Source: Roseateles asaccharophilus (GTDB lineage Bacteria; Pseudomonadota; Gammaproteobacteria; Burkholderiales; Burkholderiaceae_C). From it: a DNA stretch of 64,000 nt. The notes beneath the pieces were generated by a model that ran no database searches, had not been told where the DNA came from, and saw only the letters and a list, made by a program, of their open reading frames with translations. This document shows positions 44,213 to 51,265 of this stretch, one piece after another; position 1 is the first letter of the stretch; every line of letters starts with the position of its first letter. The position numbers and the translations under genes were made by a program. The stretch lies in the NCBI RefSeq assembly GCF_004362405.1, contig NZ_SNXE01000011.1, positions 1 to 64,000 of the forward strand. The letters are read 5' to 3'.

Positions 44213-45948
44213 GTGAAGCCCACCGAGACCGAATGCGTTTTTCTGGATTGATGATGACCATGCGCTACCTGATTGCTCTTCTCTCTTTCGCGCTGCTGAG
44301 CCCAGCCGCCCATGCCTGGTGGAATGCCGACTGGCCCCAGCGCAGCCGCCTGGTGCTGGACACCACGGTGGCCGGCGTGGACCAGCCGGTGCAGGCCCTG
44401 CCGCTGGCGGTGCGCCTGCACAGCGGCAACTTCGACTTTCTGGCCGCCAAGGACGATGGCAGCGATCTGCGCGTGCTGGCCGGCGACGACAAGACGCCGC
44501 TGGCCTTTCGCGTGGAGCGCTTCGATGCCGTCAATGAGCTGGCCCTGATCTGGGTGCAGCTGCCCCAGGTGGCGCCGGGCAGCGACAAGACCCAGCTGCA
44601 TATCTATGCCGGCAATGCCAAGGCCACGGTGGAGGCCGGCGCGGGCAGCGGCTTTGACGCCGCCACGCTGAGCGCCCTGCATCTGGGCACGGCCGATGGC
44701 CAGGATGCCCAGGGCCGCCTCAAGAGCCTGGCCCCGCTGAATGTGGAGAAGGCGGGCTTGCTGGGCAGTGCCGCGCGCCTGGAGGGGCAGCCCCTGCGCT
44801 TTGCCGCCCAGGACGCGGTGCGGGTGGCGGCCGGTGGCGCGCTGACGCTGACGCTCTGGTTCAAGCCCGAGACCCTGGGCGACGGCCTGCTGCTGCAGCA
44901 GGGCGTGCTGAGCCTGTCCTTGCAAGAGGGGCGTCTGCAAGCCCGTGTGGGCGCGGCCAGCCTGAGCGGCGGCAGCCTGAACGCCGGGGCTTGGCAACAC
45001 CTGGCCCTGACCCTGGGCCAGGGCCAGGCCCAGCTCTATCTGAATGGCAAGCCGGTGGCCCAGGTGGCGGCCCAGACGCCCGCCATCGAGGGCGAGCTGC
45101 GCCTGGGTGAGGGCCTCAAGGGCCTGATGGACGAGCTGCAGATGGCCGCCACCCTGCGTTCCCCGCAGTGGCTGGCGCTGTCGGTCGCCACCCAGGGCGT
45201 GGAGGGCCAGGCGCTCAAGGGCAGCATGGAGACCGCGGACAGTGCCGCGGGCGCCGAGCAGGGCTATATGGGCATTCTGGTGAAGAACCTCACCACCGAC
45301 GCCTGGGTGGTGATCATTCTGTGCGGCCTGATGTTCGTGGTGGCCTGCTGGGTGATGGTGGTCAAGGCCATGATGGTGTCCAAGGCCGACCGCGCCAACC
45401 GCAGCTTTCTGCAGCGCTTTCGCACGGCCAAGGACGAGCTGCTGCATCTGGGCGGCCAGGAGCATGGCGACTCCTCGCTCTACCGGCTCTACAGCGCCGG
45501 CGTGCGCGAGCTCAACAAGCGCGATATCGGCACCCAGCCGCCTGCTGACACCATGGCGGCCACGCCGCGCAGCCTCAGCGATGCCTCGCTGAATGCCGTC
45601 AAGGCCGCGGTGGATGCGGACATGGTGCGCGAGTCCCACAAGCTGAACTCGCAGATGGTGCTGCTGACCATCGCCATCTCGGGTGGCCCCTTCCTGGGCC
45701 TGCTGGGCACGGTGGTGGGCGTGATGATCACCTTCGCGGCGATTGCGGCCGCGGGTGATGTGAACGTGAACGCCATCGCGCCCGGCATTGCGGCGGCCCT
45801 GCTGGCCACGGTGGCCGGTCTGGGCGTGGCCATCCCGGCCCTGTTTGGCTACAACTACCTGGCCTCGCGCATCAAGAACATCTCGGCGGACATGCAGATC
45901 TTCGTCGACGAGTTCATCACCCGCGTGGCCGAGGACTACGGCCGCTGA
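44209..45948 (+). CDS. DUF2341/lectin-like domain fused to a MotA/TolQ/ExbB proton channel
   Basis: A 579-residue fusion. A signal-like segment (YLIALLSFALLSPAAHA) precedes a DUF2341 domain beginning WWNADWPQRSRL (about 35-150) and a LamG/concanavalin-like fold (about 200-330: LTLTLWFKPE, WQHLALTLGQGQAQLYLNG). Three ExbB helices then follow: WVVIILCGLMFVVACWVMVV, the SGGPFLGLLGTVVGVMITF segment, and PGIAAALLATVAGLGVAIP. ExbB normally has its N-terminus in the periplasm, so the fusion places the lectin-like part there. ATG 44209 overlaps the tpsA stop (ATGA); ATG 44260 is an alternative. Two ExbD genes follow. Confidence 0.9.
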   Translation: MSEAHRDRMRFSGLMMTMRYLIALLSFALLSPAAHAWWNADWPQRSRLVLDTTVAGVDQPVQALPLAVRLHSGNFDFLAAKDDGSDLRVLAGDDKTPLAFRVERFDAVNELALIWVQLPQVAPGSDKTQLHIYAGNAKATVEAGAGSGFDAATLSALHLGTADGQDAQGRLKSLAPLNVEKAGLLGSAARLEGQPLRFAAQDAVRVAAGGALTLTLWFKPETLGDGLLLQQGVLSLSLQEGRLQARVGAASLSGGSLNAGAWQHLALTLGQGQAQLYLNGKPVAQVAAQTPAIEGELRLGEGLKGLMDELQMAATLRSPQWLALSVATQGVEGQALKGSMETADSAAGAEQGYMGILVKNLTTDAWVVIILCGLMFVVACWVMVVKAMMVSKADRANRSFLQRFRTAKDELLHLGGQEHGDSSLYRLYSAGVRELNKRDIGTQPPADTMAATPRSLSDASLNAVKAAVDADMVRESHKLNSQMVLLTIAISGGPFLGLLGTVVGVMITFAAIAAAGDVNVNAIAPGIAAALLATVAGLGVAIPALFGYNYLASRIKNISADMQIFVDEFITRVAEDYGR

Positions 45949-45955
45949 GCGCGCG

Positions 45956-46366
45956 ATGGCAGCCGATCTCAAGCAGGGCAACGAGCCCTACGACGACATC
46001 AACATCACGCCGATGTTGGACCTGGCCTATGTGCTGCTGGTCACCTTCATCATCATGACCACGGCCTCGGTGCAGGGCGTCAAGGTGAACTCGCCGCAGA
46101 CCGAGGCGGCGGGCAATCTGGCCAAGCCCCAGACCCGGGCCATCACCATCACCGAAGACGGCTCGGTCTATCTCGACGCCTATCCGGTGACCATGGAGCA
46201 GCTCAGCCAGAACCTGGCCCAGTACAAGGCTGCCAACCCGGCCCTGCCGGTGGTGCTCAAGGCCGATGCCCGGGCGCAGTACGACAAGGTGATGGAGGTG
46301 CTGGAGCGGGCCAAGGCCCTGGACATCACCGAGATCGGCTTGGTGACCAAGCGCGCGGGGGCCTAG
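45956..46366 (+). CDS. exbD: ExbD/TolR-type biopolymer transport protein (first copy)
   Basis: A 136-residue single-pass inner-membrane protein. The helix INITPMLDLAYVLLVTFIIM keeps the proton-carrying aspartate of ExbD/TolR. The periplasmic domain ends YDKVMEVLERAKALDITEIGLVTK, the usual C-terminal fold. It would form the channel with the ExbB fusion (7-base gap). Its stop is directly followed by the ATG of the second exbD. Confidence 0.93.
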   Translation: MAADLKQGNEPYDDINITPMLDLAYVLLVTFIIMTTASVQGVKVNSPQTEAAGNLAKPQTRAITITEDGSVYLDAYPVTMEQLSQNLAQYKAANPALPVVLKADARAQYDKVMEVLERAKALDITEIGLVTKRAGA

Positions 46367-46768
46367 ATGCAAGTCCAGAACGAGACCAAGCCCTACGACA
46401 CCATCAATGTCACGCCCATGCTGGACCTGGCCTATGTGCTGCTGGTGGTCTTCATCCTGATGACCACGGCCTCGGTGCAGGGCCTGTCCATCACCCTGCC
46501 CAAGCCCAGCAACAAGCCCAGCACCGAGAAGCATGAGCTCAAGATCGTGCAGGTCATGCCCGGCGGGCAGCTGATGCTCAACGGCGCGCCCGTCAGCGCG
46601 GCCGAGTTGGAGCAGCAGCTGCTGGCCGCCAAGGCCCGCGATGCGGGGCTGACTGTGGCCATCAAGGGCGATGGCCGCGCGCACTACGAGCCGGTGGTGC
46701 AGGTGGTGGATCTGTGCAACAAGCTGGGGCTGAACATGGCCCTGGTGACCTCGCGCATCGGGAGCTGA
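46367..46768 (+). CDS. exbD: ExbD/TolR-type biopolymer transport protein (second copy)
   Basis: A 133-residue paralogue of the preceding protein, starting at the next base after its stop. The membrane segment INVTPMLDLAYVLLVVFILM again keeps the key aspartate. The periplasmic part differs (HELKIVQVMPGGQLMLNG, EPVVQVVDLCNKLGLNMALV). Two ExbD types beside one ExbB suggest a mixed heteromeric stator. It is followed two bases later by the TonB-like gene. Confidence 0.93.
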   Translation: MQVQNETKPYDTINVTPMLDLAYVLLVVFILMTTASVQGLSITLPKPSNKPSTEKHELKIVQVMPGGQLMLNGAPVSAAELEQQLLAAKARDAGLTVAIKGDGRAHYEPVVQVVDLCNKLGLNMALVTSRIGS

Positions 46769-46770
46769 GC

Positions 46771-47478
46771 ATGGACCTGGCCGAGGATTCACTGCAGCCC
46801 GCGCGCGGGCGCCAGATCGCCATCAAGCTGCTGCTGACTCTGCTGGTGGGCGGCTTGGTCGTGGGCGCGGCCCTGTGGGTGCGCCAGCTCAGCGGGCAGC
46901 CCGAGGCGCCCAAGCGCCAGGTGGCCAAGATCAGCCTGCTGCCCGATCAGCCGCCGCCGCCGCCCCCGCCGCCGCCCAAGGAGATCAAGCCGCCGCCGGA
47001 TGCGCCTAACAAGCCCATGCCGGAGTCCGCGCCCAAGCCGGCCGAGGCCGCGCAGCCGCGCAACGAGCCCATCAAGATGGAGGGCGCGGCCGGCGATGGG
47101 CCCAGCGCCTTTGCGGCGGGGCCGGTGCGCAACGAGTACATCGGTGGCACGCCCGCCACCGGGGCTGCGCAAAGTGGCAGCGGCAGCGACCGTGCGCTGG
47201 AGCGCTTCTTTGCCAATACCGCGCGCCAGCTGCTGCGCGATGCGCTGGAGAAACATCTCAAGAGCGAGCGCTCCGAGGCCCTGGCGGAGTTCCGCGTCTG
47301 GGTGGAGCGCGACGGCTCGATTGCCCGCCATGCCTTGCAAAGCACCGGCGATGTGCGTCTGGATGCCGAACTCAATGCGGCCCTGGACGAGGCGGCGCGC
47401 TCGCTCAAGCTGCCGCCGCCGCCCGCGGCCGCGGCCCAGCCCATGAAATTTCGCCTGCAGCTGCGCCCCCTGGGCTAG
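46771..47478 (+). CDS. TonB-like energy-transducing protein
   Basis: A 235-residue protein with one N-terminal membrane helix (IAIKLLLTLLVGGLVVGAALWV), a Pro-rich periplasmic spacer (a run of prolines then KEIKPPPDAP), and a C-terminal TonB/TolA-like domain (FRVWVERDGSIARHALQSTG, AALDEAARSLKLPPPP). It would carry energy from the ExbB-ExbD stator across the periplasm to an outer-membrane partner. GGAG eight bases before ATG 46771. No TonB-dependent receptor is in the locus; the putative porin or the TpsA/TpsB pair is the nearest candidate. Confidence 0.87.
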   Translation: MDLAEDSLQPARGRQIAIKLLLTLLVGGLVVGAALWVRQLSGQPEAPKRQVAKISLLPDQPPPPPPPPPKEIKPPPDAPNKPMPESAPKPAEAAQPRNEPIKMEGAAGDGPSAFAAGPVRNEYIGGTPATGAAQSGSGSDRALERFFANTARQLLRDALEKHLKSERSEALAEFRVWVERDGSIARHALQSTGDVRLDAELNAALDEAARSLKLPPPPAAAAQPMKFRLQLRPLG

Positions 47479-47504
47479 CGCAGGCACCGATTCACTTTGT
47501 CCGC

Positions 47505-49283
47505 ATGACCATGACGAACGTCCTGAAGAACAAGTTCCCCTTTGCGCGCCGCAGCCTGTGCCTAGCCCTGGCCGGCGCGCTGCTCTCGCCCCTGGCCCAG
47601 GCCGATGAGCGGCGCGAGCTGGAGCAGCTGCGCGCCACCACCCTGGCCCTGATCGAGGCCCTGGTGGGCCAGGGTCTGCTGAGCCGCGAGCGGGCGGATG
47701 CCCTGCTCAAGCAGGCCCAGGCCAGCCCGGCGCCCTCGGTGGCCGCGGCCCCGGCGGCCGCCGCCCCCGCGCCCTCGGCCGCGCCGGCCAATGTGATCCG
47801 TGTGCCTTATGTGAGTGAGACCCTGCGGGCGCAGATCCGCGAGGAGGTCAAGAACGAGGTGCTGGCCACGGCCCGTGAGGAGCGCTGGGCCGACCCGCGC
47901 GGCCTGCCGGAATGGGTCAAGGGTCTGCAGGTCGAGGGCGATGTGCGCGTGCGTTGGCAGATGGAGGACTTTGGCACCCCGCGCTATGCCGCCGGTGCCG
48001 CCGCCAACCCCTGCTACAGCGTGGGCGGCGGCGTGCCCGCCGAGTGCTACCGGGTGCAGCGCGACTCGCCGGCCTGGGCGCCCGATATCAGCAACACCAC
48101 GATAGACCGGCGCCGCATGACCCTGCGTGCCCGCCTGGGGGTCACGGCCAAGGTGTCCGATGATGTGCAGGCCGGCATACGCCTGAGCACCGGCAGCAGC
48201 AGCGGGCCCAGCTCGGCCTCCCAGACCCTGGGCAGTCACTTCAACCGCTCGGCCATGATGCTGGACCGCGCCTTCATACGCTGGGAGCCGCGCCACAATC
48301 TGCGCCTGCTGGCCGGTCGCATGGACCGCCCCTTCTACGGCAGCGATCTGCTGTGGCCGGATGACTTGGGTGTGGAGGGCGTGGCGGGCCAGGGCGAGCT
48401 GGATCTGGCGCCGGGCGTGTACGCCTTTGCCAATGCCGGCGCGTTCTCGCTGGAGGAGTTCGGCACCTCGCGTGCGGACAAGTGGTTGTATGGCCTGCAG
48501 GCCGGCCTGGACTGGGCCCTGGATGGTCATACGCAGTGGCGTGTGGCGCTCGCAGCCTACGACTTCCGCGATGTGGAGGGGCGCCGCGAAACGGCCTTGC
48601 CGCCGGCTGCGGGCAGCCCGGTGGCGGGCACGCGAACCTATCTGCCCTCGCAGTACCCGGCCAATGTGCGACTCAAGGGCAATACCTTGATCAATCTCTG
48701 CCCCGCGGGCAGCGAGGGCAATGCCAATGTGCCGGCGCCCTGCACGAACGGCGGCCCGGTCTGGGGCCTGGCCTCCAAGTTCCGTCCCCTGAACCTCAGT
48801 ACGGGCCTGGTGCTGCGCCATCTGGCGCCGCTGGAACTGGGCATCAACCTGGACTATGTGCGCAACAGCGGCTTTGATCTGGCCGACATCAAGCGCCGCG
48901 CGGCGGCCAGCGGGCCGCTGATGGACAGCCTGGCCGAGAAGACCACGGGCACCCAGCTGCGCCTGAACCTGGGGCATCCCAGCCTGTCCAGTGCCGGCCA
49001 GTGGAACGCCTTTGTGGCCCTGCGCCGCTTTGAGCGCGACGCCTGGATCGATGGCTTCACCGACACCACCTGGCATCTGGGCGGCACCAATTACAAGGGC
49101 TGGCAGATCGGGGGCAGCTATGCCTTTGACCGCCGCGCCAGCCTGGGCTTGCGTCTGACCAGCAGCCGCAATCTGGATGACGGCGTGCGCGTGAAGCTGG
49201 GCGACGGCACGACCACCGGCACCCTGTCCAGCGCCTGGCTCAAGATCGACGTGCTGCAGCTGGATCTGAGCGCTCGCTTCTGA
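47505..49283 (+). CDS. Putative outer-membrane porin
   Basis: A 592-residue protein. A signal peptide (ALAGALLSPLAQA) precedes a short helical/coiled N-terminal segment (ERRELEQLRATTLALIEALVG), an Ala/Pro linker and a beta-barrel-like body from about residue 135 (VEGDVRVRWQMEDFG, MTLRARLGVTAKV, LRLLAGRMDRPFYGSDLLW). It ends with the aromatic LQLDLSARF typical of outer-membrane proteins. It resembles the putative porin family with N-terminal coiled coil. Its position at the end of the TPS/TonB locus suggests it works with that machine. Confidence 0.82.
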   Translation: MTMTNVLKNKFPFARRSLCLALAGALLSPLAQADERRELEQLRATTLALIEALVGQGLLSRERADALLKQAQASPAPSVAAAPAAAAPAPSAAPANVIRVPYVSETLRAQIREEVKNEVLATAREERWADPRGLPEWVKGLQVEGDVRVRWQMEDFGTPRYAAGAAANPCYSVGGGVPAECYRVQRDSPAWAPDISNTTIDRRRMTLRARLGVTAKVSDDVQAGIRLSTGSSSGPSSASQTLGSHFNRSAMMLDRAFIRWEPRHNLRLLAGRMDRPFYGSDLLWPDDLGVEGVAGQGELDLAPGVYAFANAGAFSLEEFGTSRADKWLYGLQAGLDWALDGHTQWRVALAAYDFRDVEGRRETALPPAAGSPVAGTRTYLPSQYPANVRLKGNTLINLCPAGSEGNANVPAPCTNGGPVWGLASKFRPLNLSTGLVLRHLAPLELGINLDYVRNSGFDLADIKRRAAASGPLMDSLAEKTTGTQLRLNLGHPSLSSAGQWNAFVALRRFERDAWIDGFTDTTWHLGGTNYKGWQIGGSYAFDRRASLGLRLTSSRNLDDGVRVKLGDGTTTGTLSSAWLKIDVLQLDLSARF

Positions 49284-49314
49284 GCGAGTGGCCGCGCACC
49301 AAGGAGAGCGTCCC

Positions 49315-50034
49315 ATGAAGACATGCCTGAACGCCCTGCACAAGGGGCTGCCTCTGTTGCTGCTGAGCCTGCTGGCCGGCCTCTGCCAGGCCCAGGGCGG
49401 CGGCAAGCCCGAGGACCGCGAACGCGCCCAGCTGCGGCGTGCGCAGGCGGCCCTGCAGGCGGCCCAGTCGCAGCTGCAAGGCCTGGAGGCCGAGAAGAGC
49501 CAGTGGCAGCGTGAGCGCGAGGCGCAGGCCCAGCAGCTGCTCAAGAGCCAAGGCGCCAGCCAGCAGCAGCGCAGCCAGATCGCCAGCCAGCAACAGCAGC
49601 TGGAGCAACTGCGCCGCGAGCTGGCCGAGGCCGGCGAGCGCCTGAACCGCGCCCAGGCCGAGGCGCGCGAGCGCGAGCAGCTGATGCAGCAGCAGCTGGC
49701 CCAGCTGCGGCGCGAGCAGGCCGAGCTGCGCCAGAGCAATGCCGCCCTGACCGCCTTGCTGGAACGGCGCACCCAGGCCCTGAGCCAGGCCGAGACGCGC
49801 AACAAGGCCCTGCATGGTCTGGGCATGGAAGCCGTGGATCGCTGGCTGGCCAAGAGCCCGGCCGAGCTGAATCTGCAGCGCGAACCCCTGCTGGGCTGGG
49901 GCGCGGTGCGGGCCCAGGACAGTGCCGAGGCGCTGCGCGCGCGCCTGGATGCCTTGCGTCAGCCCCCAGGGGACGAGAGCAGCGTCGCCCAGCCTCAGCA
50001 AGGCGCCGCAGCGGCGGGAGGCGGGGCGCAGTAA
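49315..50034 (+). CDS. Periplasmic coiled-coil protein of unknown function
   Basis: A 239-residue protein with a signal peptide (LPLLLLSLLAGLCQAQ). It then has a long Gln/Glu/Arg/Ala-rich coiled coil (about 30-165) and a short C-terminal domain (GMEAVDRWLAKSPAELN). AAGGAG nine bases before ATG 49315 sets the start. It sits 31 bases after the porin gene and looks like the last gene of the locus. A YbgF/CpoB-like or spacer role is possible; I do not recognise the family. Confidence 0.72.
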   Translation: MKTCLNALHKGLPLLLLSLLAGLCQAQGGGKPEDRERAQLRRAQAALQAAQSQLQGLEAEKSQWQREREAQAQQLLKSQGASQQQRSQIASQQQQLEQLRRELAEAGERLNRAQAEAREREQLMQQQLAQLRREQAELRQSNAALTALLERRTQALSQAETRNKALHGLGMEAVDRWLAKSPAELNLQREPLLGWGAVRAQDSAEALRARLDALRQPPGDESSVAQPQQGAAAAGGGAQ

Positions 50035-50069
50035 GCGGCCTTGTTTGCCCCAGCCTTTGTCAGCCCGGC

Positions 50070-51059
50070 TCAGTAGCCGAAGCGGGCCTTGTAGGCCCCG
50101 GGATGGATGCGGCGGGCGCGGTAGTCAATGCCGCTGAAGGCCGCATAGTCCTCCAGGCTGCGGACCTGGCCCAGGCCATAGACACCCAGGTCCGCCCCCT
50201 CCCAGAGCAGGGCGCGCAGCCGCGCTGCCGCTGCGCTTTGCAGGGCGGCGGCGCTGGCCTGGGTGCGGCCGCGCAGCGCCTCCAGCTCCGCCGACCAGTG
50301 CAGGGGGCGTGAGGGGGGCGACTGCGGGTCCAGATAGGCGTGGTACAGGGGCAGATCGGGGATGTGGAAGATGTCCCAGCCGCGGGTCCAGGCGCGCAGG
50401 GCATAGGCCTGCTCCTCGCCGTGAAAGTAAAGATATGGGTCGTAGGGCAGGGCCTGGACCAGATGACCCGGCCCGAACAGGCAGCCGCCCGCCACATGCA
50501 GACCCAGCACGGCTTGCTCGCTGTCCACCGGCACGCTTTCGAAGAGCAGGGTGGGGTGCTCGTCGGCAAATGTGCAGCCGCTCTTGACCACATGGGCCAG
50601 TACGCCGCGCGTGACCGGCTCGGGCAAGGGGTTGCCCCCGACCATGCGAAAGGGGTTGGGGTAGGCGCTGATCAGGAACTTGGGGTTGTGCTGCTCGCAG
50701 GCCCGGCCCCAGGCGATCAGGCGCTCATCCCAGCCCGGCTCGAAGCAGCTGTGGGCGTCGATCTGCAGGAACCAGCGCTCGCCATGGTACAGGCTCATGG
50801 CCAGGGCACGTGCCCAGCAGGGGCCACGCGCTTCCAGCGGGTGCAGCTGCAGGCGACGCAGCCTTGGGGCCAGCTCGGGCTGGTCGAGCGCCGGGCGGTG
50901 CTCGGGCCACTGCTGTTCGACGAGCCCGAACACCAGACGCTCGGGATGTCGCGCCTGCGAGATGGCGTTGAGCAGGGTGAACTCCAGCAGGGGCTCGCAC
51001 AAGGCTGCCACGCTGATGAAGAGACGGTCCGCAGCGGGGGCGGGAGGGGCTGGAGACAT
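50070..51059 (-). CDS. GlcNAc-type glycosyltransferase family protein
   Basis: A 329-residue cytosolic protein. The opening RLFISVAALCEPLLEFTLLNAISQARHP, then RLVFGLVEQQ, the block ARGPCWARALAMSLYHGE, and LQIDAHSCFEPGWDE match the GlcNAc-transferase family typified by Skp1 hydroxyproline GlcNAc-transferase. A later HVAGGCLFGPGHLV and HGEEQAYALRAW fit a GT-A enzyme, with the DAH segment near the metal site. Acceptor unknown. It is convergent with the TPS locus and divergent from phoX, so it stands alone. ATG 51059 was chosen by homology to the usual first strand. Confidence 0.78.
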   Translation of the reverse strand: MSPAPPAPAADRLFISVAALCEPLLEFTLLNAISQARHPERLVFGLVEQQWPEHRPALDQPELAPRLRRLQLHPLEARGPCWARALAMSLYHGERWFLQIDAHSCFEPGWDERLIAWGRACEQHNPKFLISAYPNPFRMVGGNPLPEPVTRGVLAHVVKSGCTFADEHPTLLFESVPVDSEQAVLGLHVAGGCLFGPGHLVQALPYDPYLYFHGEEQAYALRAWTRGWDIFHIPDLPLYHAYLDPQSPPSRPLHWSAELEALRGRTQASAAALQSAAAARLRALLWEGADLGVYGLGQVRSLEDYAAFSGIDYRARRIHPGAYKARFGY

Positions 51060-51265
51060 GGGCGTGTGATGGTGCCGCCGCCATATGACGCGACCGCGAC
51101 CGCCGCCGCCGCGATTGCGAGCACTGCCGCGCGGCACGCGTGGCTGGCCCCCTGATCGCGGGGGGTGTGGCCCGAAAGGCCCAGACCCCCGTCACGGGCC
51201 TGCAGTCCTGCGCGTCCACAGTCCGGGAGGTTTTGATCCCCCCCACTTGGCAGGAGAACGCAGCG

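Noticed and set aside
51060-51265. Pho box upstream of phoX
   Set aside because: No pair of CTGTCAT-like half-sites with 11-base spacing could be found in the intergenic sequence.
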